DNA of 35,029 nt from Parabacteroides acidifaciens (GCF_003363715.1 NZ_QREV01000047.1:1-35029); one strand, 5' to 3'. Shown: positions 18,523 through 29,169, counted from the stretch's first letter. Numbers and translations: made by a program. Notes: a model not told the origin generated them from the sequence alone.

Positions 18523-21150
18523 ATGGAAATTGCAAGTAAGTACAATCCCGCAGAAGTAGAGGGTAAGTGGTATCAGTATTGGTTGGATAACGGCTTTTTC
18601 AAGTCGAAACCCGATGGCCGTGAGCCGTACACAATCGTCATTCCGCCCCCAAACGTCACAGGCGTGCTTCACATGGGACACATGCTTAACAATACCATTC
18701 AGGATATTCTGGTTCGCCGTGCCCGCATGCAGGGAAAGAACGCTTGCTGGGTGCCGGGGACGGACCACGCTTCCATTGCGACGGAAGCGAAAGTCGTGAA
18801 CCGTCTTGCACAGCAGGGCATCAAGAAGGCCGACCTGACACGCGAAGACTTCCTGAAACATGCCTGGGAGTGGAAGGAAGAGCACGGAGGCATCATTCTC
18901 AAACAGTTGCGCAAACTCGGCGCTTCCTGCGACTGGGACCGCACGGCCTTTACGATGGACGAACTGCGCTCTGAAAGCGTAATCAAGGTCTTTGTCGACC
19001 TGTTCGAGAAAGGACTGATCTATCGCGGCGTCCGCATGGTCAACTGGGACCCGCAGGCATTGACCGCCCTGTCCGACGAAGAGGTTATATATAAGGAGGA
19101 ACACAGCAAGTTGTATTACCTCCGCTACAAGGTGGAAGGCGATGCCGAAGGACGCTATGCCGTCGTGGCAACGACCCGTCCGGAGACAATCATGGGTGAC
19201 ACCGCCATGTGTATCAACCCGAACGACCCGAAGAACACTTGGCTGAAAGGCAAAAAGGTGATCGTTCCGCTGGTAAACCGGGTGATTCCTGTAATCGAAG
19301 ACGACTATGTAGACATCGAGTTCGGTACCGGTTGCCTGAAAGTGACTCCGGCGCACGATGTGAACGACTATATGCTGGGCGAGAAATATAACTTGCCTTC
19401 TATCGATATCTTCAATGATAACGGTACGATCAGTGAAGCCGGCGGCCTGTACGTCGGTATGGATCGTTTCGACGTCCGCAAGCAGATCGAGAAAGATCTC
19501 GAAGCGGCCGGACTGATGGAAAAGGTGGAAGCCTACGAGAATAAAGTCGGTTTCTCCGAACGTACCAACGTGCCTATCGAGCCGAAGTTGTCCATGCAGT
19601 GGTTCCTGAAGATGGAACATCTGGCACAGATCGCTCTGGAACCGGTGATGAAGGACGACATCAAGTTCTATCCGCCGAAGTTCAAGAACACATACCGCCA
19701 CTGGATGGAGAACATCAAGGACTGGTGTATCAGCCGCCAGCTTTGGTGGGGACACCGCATTCCGGCTTACTTCCTGCCCGAAGGCGGTTACGTGGTAGCC
19801 GAGACTCCGGAGAAGGCTTTGGAGATGGCAAAGGAAAAGACCGGAAACAAGGCGCTGACGATGGCCGACTTGCGTCAGGATGAAGACGTGCTGGATACGT
19901 GGTTCTCTTCCTGGTTGTGGCCTGTCTCCCTGTTCAACGGGATCAACGAGCCGGACAACGAAGAGATCAACTATTACTATCCGACCAGCGACCTGGTGAC
20001 AGGACCGGACATCATCTTCTTCTGGGTGGCCCGTATGATTATGGCGGGTTATGAGTACCGGGGCAAGATGCCGTTCAAGAATGTTTATTTCACTGGTATC
20101 GTGCGTGACAAGTTGGGCCGTAAGATGTCCAAGTCGTTAGGTAACTCTCCCGATCCTTTACTGCTTATCGAACAGTACGGGGCCGACGGTGTGCGTATGG
20201 GCTTGATGATGGCTGCGCCTGCCGGAAACGATATTCCGTTCGACGAAGCGTTGTGCGAACAGGGACGTAACTTCAACAATAAGATATGGAATGCCTTCCG
20301 CCTGATCAAAGGATGGACGGTAGACGAGAATATACCGCAGCCCGAGGCATCGGCTACTGCCGTTAAGTGGTTTAAGATGCAGCTCGATAAGACGATTGCC
20401 GAGATGGACGACCTGTTCGGCAAGTACCGCCTGAGCGAAGCGATGATGGCTGTTTACAAACTCTTCTGGGATGAGTTCTCTTCTTGGTATTTAGAGATGG
20501 TTAAGCCGGGTTATCAACAACCTGTTGATAAGTCTACCTACTTATCAACACTTGGTTTCTTCGACGCCCTGCTTCGTCTGCTTCATCCGTTCATGCCCTT
20601 TATTACAGAGGAATTGTGGCAGGCGTTAGAGCCGCGTAAGGAAGGCGAGAGCCTGATGGTGGCTTTGATACCGGAGGTTGCTCCTGTTGATAACGCTTAT
20701 CTGGAAGATTTTGAGATTGCAAAAGAAATTGTGGGTGGAGTGCGTACAATACGTCTCCAGAAAAATATACCGAATAAGGAAGCTTTGGAATTGCAGATGT
20801 TGGGCGAGCATAACGACCACTTCAACGCTGTGATTGCCAAGATGTGTAACCTGTCGTCCATATCCCGTACGGAAGAGAAAGCTGCCGGTGCCGCTTCTTT
20901 CCTGGTGCGTACGACGGAGTATGCAGTTCCATTGGGTAATATGATCGACGTGGAAGAAGAGTTGGCTAAGCTTCAGGACGAACTGAAGTACCAGCAAGGC
21001 TTCCTGACTTCTGTCATGAAAAAACTAAGTAATGAAAGTTTTGTAAGTAAGGCACCGGCTAAGGTGATCGAGATGGAACGAAAGAAACAGGCCGACGCGG
21101 AAAGTAAAATCAAGTCTATCGAAGAAAGTATTGCCGCTTTGAAGAAATAG
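18523..21150 (+). CDS. valS: Valyl-tRNA synthetase
   Basis: This class I synthetase charges tRNA-Val and edits mischarged threonine. The 875-residue length is typical. The HIGH motif appears as His50-Met-Gly-His53 in [14 protein letters not shown], and KMSKS as 534-538 in [11 protein letters not shown]. The editing domain (CP1) lies at about 200-345 ([13 protein letters not shown]). The C-terminal anticodon-binding domain is followed by the coiled-coil arm (about 810-875; [18 protein letters not shown] and onward). The start gives M-E-I-A-S-K-Y-N-P, the usual N-terminus. The first TPR histidine kinase starts 22 nt downstream. Confidence 0.98.
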   Translation: MEIASKYNPAEVEGKWYQYWLDNGFFKSKPDGREPYTIVIPPPNVTGVLHMGHMLNNTIQDILVRRARMQGKNACWVPGTDHASIATEAKVVNRLAQQGIKKADLTREDFLKHAWEWKEEHGGIILKQLRKLGASCDWDRTAFTMDELRSESVIKVFVDLFEKGLIYRGVRMVNWDPQALTALSDEEVIYKEEHSKLYYLRYKVEGDAEGRYAVVATTRPETIMGDTAMCINPNDPKNTWLKGKKVIVPLVNRVIPVIEDDYVDIEFGTGCLKVTPAHDVNDYMLGEKYNLPSIDIFNDNGTISEAGGLYVGMDRFDVRKQIEKDLEAAGLMEKVEAYENKVGFSERTNVPIEPKLSMQWFLKMEHLAQIALEPVMKDDIKFYPPKFKNTYRHWMENIKDWCISRQLWWGHRIPAYFLPEGGYVVAETPEKALEMAKEKTGNKALTMADLRQDEDVLDTWFSSWLWPVSLFNGINEPDNEEINYYYPTSDLVTGPDIIFFWVARMIMAGYEYRGKMPFKNVYFTGIVRDKLGRKMSKSLGNSPDPLLLIEQYGADGVRMGLMMAAPAGNDIPFDEALCEQGRNFNNKIWNAFRLIKGWTVDENIPQPEASATAVKWFKMQLDKTIAEMDDLFGKYRLSEAMMAVYKLFWDEFSSWYLEMVKPGYQQPVDKSTYLSTLGFFDALLRLLHPFMPFITEELWQALEPRKEGESLMVALIPEVAPVDNAYLEDFEIAKEIVGGVRTIRLQKNIPNKEALELQMLGEHNDHFNAVIAKMCNLSSISRTEEKAAGAASFLVRTTEYAVPLGNMIDVEEELAKLQDELKYQQGFLTSVMKKLSNESFVSKAPAKVIEMERKKQADAESKIKSIEESIAALKK

Positions 21151-21172
21151 GCTTCAACAAATACATAATCAG

Positions 21173-23158
21173 ATGAAGCATCTCCTCTGGTTAACCTTAT
21201 TGTTATTGGCGCAAGCTTTTGTCCCGTTGCATGCAACCAGCGGGGCGGATAGCTTGCGTTCTGTTTTAATGGCCCTTCCGGCAAAGGAAAGGCTGGATCG
21301 CCTGCATGAATTGGCTGCTCAGAATTATGCTAAAGATGAGTGCGTGTGTGTCAAATGGTTTTATGACGAAGCGATTGCCCAGCGGAACGACAGTTGTTTG
21401 GCAAATGCGCTTTATTTCCTTGTCCGGCATTATTATGCGAATAAGCCGGATAGTATGCGTTATTATATAGCAGAGGCAGAACCTCTTTTTATTAAGGAAA
21501 AGCGGTACGAAGATTTGTGCCGGATGAAGGCTTGGAATATCTATTCGTTATCGATCGAAGGTAATCAGGAGTCTGTAATGCCTGCAATCCATGAGTTGGT
21601 CGAGTTATCCCAAAAGCTGAATTACCCGGAAGGGGAAGAGATGGCGAACCAGGCTTTGGCCAATTATTATATGAAGCATGGATTGAAGGATGAGGCGGTT
21701 TTGTTGTATAAGGAGATTCTTTCCGGCATGGAAAATAGGGATGCTCCTGTTATCAAACGGTTTAATATACTTCGTAATTTATTGAATGAAGATATTGATC
21801 CGGATGATCGCACCATGTTTCTGGAACGAATGAAAAAGAGCTTGCAAGAATGCGAGGATAAGGGACTGACTCAATTGAATGAAGAGACTTCTCTCGACTA
21901 TGGTTGGTATGTTTATTATCGAAACCTGGCTACCGATGCTTATTTGGAGGAAGATAAGGAAAAGGCAAGGATCAATCTGGAAAAAGCAGAAGAACTGGCA
22001 AACCGGAATGACTGGCCAAGAGAGAAATATACGTTGGGTAATATCAAAGTCTATTATTATCAACTGGTCGGACGGTATAATGAGGCCCTTGTCTTAATCG
22101 ACAGCTTACTCGATTATTTCAAAATGACGAATCGGCAGAGTGCTGTCCTGGAAATGCTTGAAAATAAAGGGAAGATATATTATAAGTCCGGTTTGGGGAT
22201 GAAGGCGACAGAGACATATCTGAACTATATCGCCTTAAAAGATTCGGTCACATCGAGCCAGTATTACAGCGAGCTTGCCAACTGGCGTTCGCAGCATGAC
22301 TTGGATAAACTGGAGCTGAAGAATAAACAGATGGAACTGGATGTGTCCAAAGCCCATTCACAGATGATGATGATGGGAGGCGGGCTGATTCTTCTGTTGT
22401 TGGTTTGCGGTACGCTCGGTTTTATAACCTATTCCCGTCATAAGTACAGTAAGCAAATGCAGTTGGCTAAGGAGAAAGCCGAAGAGGCGGATAATATGAA
22501 ATCGGCATTTCTTGCCAATATGAATCATGAAATCCGTACGCCGCTGAATGCTATAGTCGGTTTTTCCCAGGTGCTGGTCGATGAGGATGAGGCGGAAGTG
22601 CGGCAGGAATATCTGAAAATTATCCAGAGCAATAATGAATTGCTGCAACGCCTGATCAACGATGTGCTCGATTTGTCGAAAATAGAGTCGAATACGATGA
22701 CTCTTTCTTACTTCAATGTCTATTTGCCGGAAATGATGGACGAGATTTACCGTTCAACGCTTCTGCGTATGCCAGAGGGTATTATGCTGGAATTAAAAGA
22801 GTGTTCGGCTATAAATTTTTATACAGATCGTATGCGTCTTACGCAAATTATTACTAACTTGCTCAACAATGCGATAAAGCATACGGAAAAAGGGTTTATT
22901 CGTTTCGGGTATGAAACGTTGGAAAACGATCTCCGGTTCTATGTCGAAGATACAGGCGAAGGGATACCCGAGGATAAACTGGAAAGTATTTTTAGTCGTT
23001 TTGTCCAATTAAGCGATTGGAGTAAAGGGGTTGGATTAGGGCTTGCTATTTGTAGGGGATTGATATTGAAAATGGGAGGAACGATTACCGTGAAGTCCAA
23101 GTTAGGTGAAGGTTCGACGTTTTCTGTAACGCTCCCTGTTCACGATCCGCCCGAATAA
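21173..23158 (+). CDS. TPR sensor histidine kinase (first of a tandem pair)
   Basis: This 661-residue protein has a signal peptide (1-21, ending HATSG), a periplasmic TPR-type helical domain (about 25-385), one membrane segment (about 397-418, GGGLILLLLVCGTLGFITY), a short coiled linker, a HisKA domain with phosphoacceptor His452 (NMNHEIRTPLNAIVGFS) and a HATPase domain with NNAIKHT (N box), DTGEGIPE (G1) and GVGLGLAI (G2). It has no receiver domain, so it is not one of the large hybrid systems, and no response regulator lies nearby. The input domain probably binds a periplasmic protein or peptide. A paralogue begins 27 nt downstream. Confidence 0.93.
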   Translation: MKHLLWLTLLLLAQAFVPLHATSGADSLRSVLMALPAKERLDRLHELAAQNYAKDECVCVKWFYDEAIAQRNDSCLANALYFLVRHYYANKPDSMRYYIAEAEPLFIKEKRYEDLCRMKAWNIYSLSIEGNQESVMPAIHELVELSQKLNYPEGEEMANQALANYYMKHGLKDEAVLLYKEILSGMENRDAPVIKRFNILRNLLNEDIDPDDRTMFLERMKKSLQECEDKGLTQLNEETSLDYGWYVYYRNLATDAYLEEDKEKARINLEKAEELANRNDWPREKYTLGNIKVYYYQLVGRYNEALVLIDSLLDYFKMTNRQSAVLEMLENKGKIYYKSGLGMKATETYLNYIALKDSVTSSQYYSELANWRSQHDLDKLELKNKQMELDVSKAHSQMMMMGGGLILLLLVCGTLGFITYSRHKYSKQMQLAKEKAEEADNMKSAFLANMNHEIRTPLNAIVGFSQVLVDEDEAEVRQEYLKIIQSNNELLQRLINDVLDLSKIESNTMTLSYFNVYLPEMMDEIYRSTLLRMPEGIMLELKECSAINFYTDRMRLTQIITNLLNNAIKHTEKGFIRFGYETLENDLRFYVEDTGEGIPEDKLESIFSRFVQLSDWSKGVGLGLAICRGLILKMGGTITVKSKLGEGSTFSVTLPVHDPPE

Positions 23159-23184
23159 GCGTATTTAAGAAAAATAGAAAACTG

Positions 23185-25152
23185 ATGAAAAAGCATTTAT
23201 TGGGGGTAATATTGATACTATTGGGTAATATTTGTTGTATAAACCGGGTTTTTCCCGCGAACCGGCAATCGGTAACGGATATGGATACGGTTTTCTTGCA
23301 ACAGATGTATGATTCTGTAGTGAGGCATGTTGAATATGCTGATCGTCTGACCTATACCAAACATTTCCTGGATGAAGCCAGGAAGAGGCAAAATGCCCAC
23401 TATGAAGCAACAGCTCTTTTCTTGCTTGTCAGATATTATTACTCGAGTGAAATCGATAGTATGGTCTATTATATGCAGCAGGCTATTCCTTTATTGTACG
23501 AACAAAACAGATTGGAAGAAATGTTCCGGATGAAAGCCTGGTATGCTTATGTCCTGGTAAGGGCGAAAAGTAACAAAGAGGCTTTGGATAGCATCAATTC
23601 GTTGAAAAGGCTGTCTGTGGAATTGGACTATCCGGATGGTGCCGATATGGCTAATCAGGCATTGGCGGATTACTATTTGTCCAATAACTTGGATAAGGAG
23701 GGATTGGCATTGTATGAAGAGGTGTTGGCCGGGATGGTGATGAGAAATGCGCCTTTGGTCAAACGTGTGAATATAATCCGCCAATTGTTGAACAAGTCTT
23801 CCGATATGAATAAGAAATTGGAATACCTGAATATGTTGAAGGGATATCTTGACCAGTGTGATGCGGAAGGGATAGAACAGCTGGATGACGAAAACCCCAT
23901 TTATGCGCTTAAATATATAATGAATCGTAGTTATGCCCAAGCTTATATCTCATTAGGTCAATATGATATGGCCTTGACGCATATTCAACGGGCTGAAGCG
24001 ATATTTAAGAAATATAAAATGGGGAACAGAGTGTTGGAAGTTAAGACACTTTATGCCCATTTTTACAAGCATACGGGTGATTATGATAAAGCCATAGCAT
24101 TGTATGACGAGTTGTATGAACATTACAAGCAAGCCAATTTTATGTCTTCCTGTATTGATCTTTTAGCGAATAAAGCAGGGCTTTTAATGGAGGCGAAACG
24201 TTATCAGGATGCAGCTGTCACCTATCGGCAATATGCGCTACTGAATGATTCATTGTCATCGACCAAATACTACAAGGAACTGGCCGATATGAGGACACAG
24301 CATAATGTCGATAAACTCGAATTGGCGAACAAGCAAATGGAGATGGAAGCCTTAAAGGGGCGTACGCAGCTGCTTTATCTCTGGATTGGTGTGGGTGCAC
24401 TTGTTCTTCTTTGCTGCCTGTTGATATTCCTTGTGCATCTGCATCGCCGCCATGGCGCCCAGCTGAAAAAGGCCAAGGAGAAAGCAGAAGAATCCGACCA
24501 GTTGAAATCCGCATTCCTTGCTAATATGAATCATGAGATCCGTACGCCGTTGAATGCGATTGTTGGGTTTTCGCAGGTGTTGATTGACGAAGAAGATCCG
24601 GAGATGCGACGGCAGTTTGCGGGGATTATCCAAAATAATAACGATTTATTGCAACGCTTGATCTCGGATGTGTTGGACATTTCGAAAATCGAGTCGAATA
24701 CTATTTCGCTTAGCTATGAAGAACATGACTTGCCGGCTCTTATGGACGAAATATATAACGTTATTCATATGAGAATGCCTGAAGGTGTTGAACTGCAACT
24801 TGCGGAATGTCCGCCTTGCGTGCTTTATACGGATCGTAATCGCTTGACACAGGTGCTGACAAACCTGTTGACGAATGCTATTAAGCATACGGAAGAAGGT
24901 TATATCCGTTTTGGGTACGATCTGACTGATTCCGAAGTCTGCTTTTTCGTGCAAGATACGGGTGAAGGTATTCCGCAAGAGCAACTGGATCATATCTTTA
25001 GCCGTTTTGTACAGCTTGACGACTGGAGTAAGGGTGTCGGCTTAGGGTTGGCAATCTGTAAAGGCTTACTTGAAAAAATGGGTGGTACCATCAGTGTGAC
25101 TTCGAAAGTTGGCGAAGGTTCTGTCTTTTACGTGAAATTACAGCGGAGATGA
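23185..25152 (+). CDS. TPR sensor histidine kinase (second of a tandem pair)
   Basis: This 655-residue paralogue of the preceding gene has the same layout: signal peptide (1-25), TPR-rich periplasmic region (about 30-385), one membrane segment (about 395-418, LLYLWIGVGALVLLCCLLIFLV), HisKA with His450, and HATPase with NLLTNAIKHT, DTGEGIPQ and GVGLGLAI. The kinase cores are very similar, while the periplasmic TPR parts differ more, as expected after tandem duplication with divergence of input. Shared periplasmic blocks include the FRMKAWYAYVL and ANQALADYYL-type segments. No receiver domain or partner regulator is present here. Confidence 0.93.
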   Translation: MKKHLLGVILILLGNICCINRVFPANRQSVTDMDTVFLQQMYDSVVRHVEYADRLTYTKHFLDEARKRQNAHYEATALFLLVRYYYSSEIDSMVYYMQQAIPLLYEQNRLEEMFRMKAWYAYVLVRAKSNKEALDSINSLKRLSVELDYPDGADMANQALADYYLSNNLDKEGLALYEEVLAGMVMRNAPLVKRVNIIRQLLNKSSDMNKKLEYLNMLKGYLDQCDAEGIEQLDDENPIYALKYIMNRSYAQAYISLGQYDMALTHIQRAEAIFKKYKMGNRVLEVKTLYAHFYKHTGDYDKAIALYDELYEHYKQANFMSSCIDLLANKAGLLMEAKRYQDAAVTYRQYALLNDSLSSTKYYKELADMRTQHNVDKLELANKQMEMEALKGRTQLLYLWIGVGALVLLCCLLIFLVHLHRRHGAQLKKAKEKAEESDQLKSAFLANMNHEIRTPLNAIVGFSQVLIDEEDPEMRRQFAGIIQNNNDLLQRLISDVLDISKIESNTISLSYEEHDLPALMDEIYNVIHMRMPEGVELQLAECPPCVLYTDRNRLTQVLTNLLTNAIKHTEEGYIRFGYDLTDSEVCFFVQDTGEGIPQEQLDHIFSRFVQLDDWSKGVGLGLAICKGLLEKMGGTISVTSKVGEGSVFYVKLQRR

Positions 25153-25218
25153 ATTGATTAATTTCAGCTAAAGACCTTATTTCTTTCTTAAATGTTATCG
25201 TGCACACCAAAAAAAAGC

Positions 25219-25226
25219 TATATTTG
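25219..25226 (+). promoter_or_regulatory. -7 box for the Tat-exported isomerase-like gene
   Basis: TATATTTG fits TAnnTTTG, 33 nt before the start. No clear -33 TTTG. Confidence 0.45.
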
Positions 25227-25258
25227 CTGCATATAATACAAACACATAATTTAATATC

Positions 25259-26110
25259 ATGGAGAAATCAAGAAGATCCTTTTTTAAGAAAGGGCTGGCA
25301 GGAGCTATCCTGTTAGGTACGGCAAGTATGGCTAAAGCCGGGTTGCCCGATCCTGTAAAGCCTAAGGCTGCAAAGGCAGTCAATCCTTTCCATTTGGGAA
25401 TGGCGGGATATACATTTGTGAACTTTGACTTGGAAACTACGTTAAAAACTTTGCAGCGTCTGGATATTCATTATCTTTGTATCAAGGATTTCCATTTGCC
25501 GCTGGACAGCACTGACGAACAGATCAAGGCTTTCCACGACAAATGTGCTTCGTATGGTGTGACCGGATATGCCGTCGGTCCTATCTATATGAAGAGCGAG
25601 GCTGAAATCGACCGCGGTTTTGAATATGCAAAACGTGTAGGAGTGAAGACGATAGTGGGTGTACCTAATTACGAACTTTTACCTTACGTGGACAAGAAAG
25701 TAAAAGAGTATGACTTCAACTATGCAATCCACTTGCACGGACCTGATATCAAGACTTATCCGGATGCAACGGATGTTTGGGAACATACAAAAGACCTGGA
25801 TCGGCGTATCGGTATGTGTCTGGATGTCGGCCACGATTTGCGTAATGGTTGCGATCCTGTTGCCGACCTGAAGAAATATCATACCCGTGTGTTCGATATG
25901 CACATTAAGGATGTGACGGATTCTTCCAAAGCCGGACGCGGTATCGAAATCGGACGCGGAAAGATCGACTTCCCTGCGCTGATCCGTATGATGCGCGAAG
26001 TGAACTATACAGGAATGTGTAGTCTTGAGTTCGAGAAGGATATGAAAGATCCTTTCCTCGGTATCGCTGAATCTATCGGCTATTTCAAAGCCGTTTGTGA
26101 TATGGCATGA
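25259..26110 (+). CDS. Tat-exported sugar phosphate isomerase/epimerase-like protein
   Basis: This 283-residue protein starts with a twin-arginine signal, S-R-R-S-F-F-K-K, then a hydrophobic stretch ending SMAKAG (about residue 28), so it is probably folded in the cytoplasm and exported. The rest is a xylose isomerase-like TIM barrel (AP endonuclease 2 / IolE-like superfamily). Metal-site candidates are the acidic and histidine residues of LDVGHDLRNG (near 187), MHIKDV (near 218) and the C-terminal CSLEFEKD. Many Bacteroidales proteins of this kind are annotated as sugar isomerases or 3-keto-glycoside processing proteins. The substrate is unknown, and it has no sugar operon around it. Confidence 0.88.
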   Translation: MEKSRRSFFKKGLAGAILLGTASMAKAGLPDPVKPKAAKAVNPFHLGMAGYTFVNFDLETTLKTLQRLDIHYLCIKDFHLPLDSTDEQIKAFHDKCASYGVTGYAVGPIYMKSEAEIDRGFEYAKRVGVKTIVGVPNYELLPYVDKKVKEYDFNYAIHLHGPDIKTYPDATDVWEHTKDLDRRIGMCLDVGHDLRNGCDPVADLKKYHTRVFDMHIKDVTDSSKAGRGIEIGRGKIDFPALIRMMREVNYTGMCSLEFEKDMKDPFLGIAESIGYFKAVCDMA

Positions 26111-26120
26111 TAGGAATTGT

Positions 26121-26187
26121 GAATTATGAATTATGGATTATGATTCATGACTTGTGATTCATGGTTCATAATTTATAATTCATAATT
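26121..26187. repeat. AT-rich imperfect inverted repeat
   Basis: The arm at 26122-26150 (AATTATGAATTAT start) pairs with 26159-26187, 25 of 29 positions, with an 8-nt loop. It may act as a terminator for the upstream gene or be a dispersed repeat of the GAATTATGAATT type. Confidence 0.75.
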
Positions 26188-26194
26188 GTAAAAG

Positions 26195-27226
26195 ATGAGA
26201 ACACTGTTGTACCTGTCAATAGTCTGCTTGTTGTCGGCATGCAGTACTATTGAATACATTGGAATAGAAACTTATAATCCCGCCGAGGTAACTTTCCCTA
26301 AAAGTGTCGGCAAAGTGTTGATTGTCAATAACGCCGTTCCTCAACCAGACAACGCCGGTTATACCTATAATTTGTATGGAACCGTGCAGGACACAGCTCG
26401 TGCCCGTGCAGACAGTGCTTTGTTCGACGCTTGTCGTTCATTGGGAAAATCGATTGTCGATGTCTCTTTCTTTAATGATGTCCTGCTTTATCATGACGGA
26501 ACCCGCCGGGATGGTAAACATCTGGTGGATGAAAAGCTGACTCCTGAAGCGGTAAAAGAGCTTTGTGAAGAAACAGGTACGGATGCTATTATATCCTTCG
26601 ACCGCTTGTTGTTCCGGATGGAGAAGGATGTGGTTGCTTTTGCCGAAGGGTTTGTTGCAGGCGGTGTCGATGTCCATATTTCCGGCGTTGTCCGTAGTTA
26701 CCTGCCCGGGCGTGACAATCCGTTGGCGACAGTCTATATGGAAGACAGTGTTTTTTGGTCGGAGAGTGCCGACAATATGGAATTGCTGAAGCTCTACTTG
26801 CCCTCTCCGGATGAAGCTCTCCGGGCTGCCGGACAGTATATCGGTGCAAAGGTGACTCCGAACTTCGTCCCTCACTGGGAAAATGAAACACGCTGGTTCT
26901 TTAAAGGAGAAGGTGCCCGTTGGAAAGAAGCGACGGCGTATGCCCTGTCTGACAAATGGGAAGAAGCCGCTTTCCGCTGGCGGCATATCTATACAAATTC
27001 TTCGAGTTGGAAGGAACGGGCAAAGGCTGCTTCTAATTTAGCCTTGTATTATGAAATGAATACGCAGTTGGCGGAAGCTTTCGAGTGGGCGACTAAATCA
27101 TATAATCTTTTTAATAGTAAGAAGGGTCAGGATTACAAATATACGAAAATGCAACAGCTGTATCTTGAGGCTCTTGGCGGGCGTATCCGGTCCGATCAAA
27201 AACTAAATAAGCAATTTGGACAATAA
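26195..27226 (+). CDS. Lipoprotein resembling the DUF6340 family
   Basis: This 343-residue protein has an SPII signal with lipobox LLSAC (Cys16). The mature region has an alpha/beta domain (about 40-215; KVLIVNNAVPQ, then SFFNDVLLYHDG and TGTDAIISFDRL) and a helical C-terminus (about 245-335) resembling one or two TPR units (KWEEAAFRWRHIY, AEAFEWATKSYNLF). The layout recalls Bacteroidales lipoproteins labelled DUF6340. That assignment is from memory and tentative. Role unknown. It sits between an AT-rich palindrome and a small acidic gene. Confidence 0.75.
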   Translation: MRTLLYLSIVCLLSACSTIEYIGIETYNPAEVTFPKSVGKVLIVNNAVPQPDNAGYTYNLYGTVQDTARARADSALFDACRSLGKSIVDVSFFNDVLLYHDGTRRDGKHLVDEKLTPEAVKELCEETGTDAIISFDRLLFRMEKDVVAFAEGFVAGGVDVHISGVVRSYLPGRDNPLATVYMEDSVFWSESADNMELLKLYLPSPDEALRAAGQYIGAKVTPNFVPHWENETRWFFKGEGARWKEATAYALSDKWEEAAFRWRHIYTNSSSWKERAKAASNLALYYEMNTQLAEAFEWATKSYNLFNSKKGQDYKYTKMQQLYLEALGGRIRSDQKLNKQFGQ

Positions 27227-27294
27227 TAGTCCGATATTCTCTGAATTATTATTACTTTTGGCAGACGTTTCGATTAAAGAATAAATAATAAGAT

Positions 27295-27756
27295 ATGAGT
27301 GCAAACAATGCAAAGATCCAGGCTGTCATAGAAACGACCTTCAATTCAGCTATCAATAAGCTCGCTGCGAACGAAGCCGGTAACTGTTACAGTGATCTGT
27401 ATGTGCAGGTAGATGCTGAGAGCGGAGAACTGCTGATTTATGATGAAGAAGACGCGCTGGTAGAAAAGACTATCATTTTTGATTGGGTGAATGTGGCGTG
27501 TGACGACGAACAGTTCACTCAGCAGGTCGCTGCAACCTTGAAAGCCGTGCTTGCTGTTCTGGTTACCAAAAAAGCATTTGATAACCCCTGTTTTCTGAAA
27601 CCGTTTTCAGTAAGCTTGACGGATGAGGATTTCTCTGTTATTGAGGAACTTCTCTTCCTTGATGATGAAAATCTGCGCTTGGATGATCCTCTGTTAAAAG
27701 ATTTAGATGCAGATTTAGATGATTTTTTAGCCAAACTTCTTTCAGATGTCGAATAG
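27295..27756 (+). CDS. Acidic hypothetical protein
   Basis: I do not recognise this 153-residue cytoplasmic protein. It lacks a signal peptide or membrane segment. The last 45 residues are very acidic (LLFLDDENLRLDDPLLKDLDADL and onward), with regular leucine spacing, suggesting an amphipathic helix. Its 3' end (27740-27756) lies just before and overlaps the -33 region of tRNA-Thr. A possible -7 box, TACTTTTG, lies at 27253-27260. It borders the mobile element but shows host-like codon use and is probably chromosomal. Confidence 0.75.
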   Translation: MSANNAKIQAVIETTFNSAINKLAANEAGNCYSDLYVQVDAESGELLIYDEEDALVEKTIIFDWVNVACDDEQFTQQVAATLKAVLAVLVTKKAFDNPCFLKPFSVSLTDEDFSVIEELLFLDDENLRLDDPLLKDLDADLDDFLAKLLSDVE

Positions 27757-27770
27757 ACTTACTATATTTG
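27740..27770 (+). promoter_or_regulatory. Promoter for tRNA-Thr
   Basis: TTTC (27740-27743) and TATATTTG (27763-27770) are spaced 19 nt apart, close to consensus, 25 nt before the tRNA. Confidence 0.7.
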
Positions 27771-27795
27771 CGCCCGCATTCAAGAATTAAATGCT

Positions 27796-27932
<137 letters not shown>

Positions 27933-27935
27933 TGG

Positions 27936-27969
27936 GTTTACACGTGCCATGTAAACTGAGATGTAAACC
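27936..27969. promoter_or_regulatory. Recombinase arm-site or operator cluster at the left end
   Basis: GTTTACA (27936-27942) is inverted relative to TGTAAAC (27950-27956). GTAAAC recurs 12 bp on and touches the integrase start codon. The motif pair in 27948-27969 is repeated at the right end (34177-34198) with the same orientation and spacing. Likely integrase or excisionase binding sites that may also regulate the integrase. Confidence 0.6.
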
Positions 27970-29169
27970 ATGAGTACAACAATTAGTGTCGTATGCTACA
28001 AATCTAAAGTATTGAAAAACAATGAGTCACCTTTGATGTTGCGTGTCTGTAAAGATGGAAAACGTAAATATGAGAGCCTTGGAATTTCACTTAATCCTAA
28101 GTATTGGGATTTCAAAGCGAATAAACCAACAGCCAAATGTCCCAACAGGGAGTATATTGAGAAGTTGATTGCAGAGAAAAAGAGAGCCTATGCAGATAAA
28201 GTTATAGAGCTAAAAGCAATGGCAAATGAATTTACAGCAACAACTTTAATGGAAAAGGTTAATAAACCTATCAGACGGAAAACTGTGAAGGATATGTTTG
28301 ATTTGTATATTCAACAGCTTGTTTCTGCCAATCGTTTGAGGTATGCAGATATGTATAAACTGACTATGAACTCACTACTCAAATTTAATAAGCATTTGAA
28401 TATCCCATTTTCAGATGTAGATGTAACTTGGCTTAAAAAGTATGAGTTGTGGTTGCAGGCACAAGGTCTTGCTATAAATACAATAGGTACACGTTTCCGC
28501 CATTTAAGAGTGATATACAACCTTGCAATAGATGAAAAGGTAGTGAAGCGTGAATATTATCCTTTCAATACGTTTAAAGTCTCCAAATTGAACCAAATTC
28601 CTGCAAAGCGGTCAATCTCAAAAGATGCTATTTTGAAGGTGTTGAATTATGAGGGAAAAACGGGGCTTGAATGTTTCTCTATAGATTTATTTACTTTTTC
28701 TTATTTGACAGCAGGTATCAATTTTGTGGATATAGCACGATTGACGGATGATAACATAATGGAGAATAGGCTTGTTTATATCCGCAAAAAGACGAAGAAG
28801 CAAATCAAAGTTCCATTGCAATCGCAAGCTGTAGAACTGATTGAAAAGTATAAGCAGCAGGATAATCCGTATTTGTTTCCAATATTATCCCCTGTCCACA
28901 AGACAGAGCAACAAAAAGTGAATAGGGTTCACAAGGTTATAGCAAAAGTCAATAAGACTTTAAAACGAATAGGAGAGCAGTTAGATGTTTCTATTGACTT
29001 GACAACCTATGTAGCAAGACATTCGTTCGCGACTGTGCTAAAAAGGTCTGGTGTAAACACATCTTTGATAAGTGAAGCACTGGGACATAGTTCAGAGAAA
29101 GTAACACAAATTTATCTGGATAGCTTTGGCAATGATCAAATGGATGATGCTATGAAGAACTTGCTCTAA
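27970..29169 (+). CDS. Tyrosine recombinase/integrase of the element
   Basis: This 399-residue integrase has an N-terminal arm-binding domain (1-85), a SAM-like core-binding domain (about 100-200) and a C-terminal catalytic domain. Visible catalytic residues are the beta-strand lysines in RKKTKKQIKVPL (near 275), Arg350, His373 in LGHSS and the nucleophile Tyr382. The box I arginine is missing: TAGINF (247-252) has no arginine where most relatives have GLR or TRGM. Tyr347 replaces the box II histidine. Loss of the first arginine is documented for IntDOT-like enzymes of Bacteroides, so activity is still possible. Its position beside tRNA-Thr and the att repeat makes it the element's own integrase. 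Confidence 0.95.
   Translation: MSTTISVVCYKSKVLKNNESPLMLRVCKDGKRKYESLGISLNPKYWDFKANKPTAKCPNREYIEKLIAEKKRAYADKVIELKAMANEFTATTLMEKVNKPIRRKTVKDMFDLYIQQLVSANRLRYADMYKLTMNSLLKFNKHLNIPFSDVDVTWLKKYELWLQAQGLAINTIGTRFRHLRVIYNLAIDEKVVKREYYPFNTFKVSKLNQIPAKRSISKDAILKVLNYEGKTGLECFSIDLFTFSYLTAGINFVDIARLTDDNIMENRLVYIRKKTKKQIKVPLQSQAVELIEKYKQQDNPYLFPILSPVHKTEQQKVNRVHKVIAKVNKTLKRIGEQLDVSIDLTTYVARHSFATVLKRSGVNTSLISEALGHSSEKVTQIYLDSFGNDQMDDAMKNLL

Noticed and set aside
18394-19755. 453-codon minus-strand frame opposite valS
   Set aside because: It lies entirely within or against valS and its leader, and the product resembles no protein; shadow frame.
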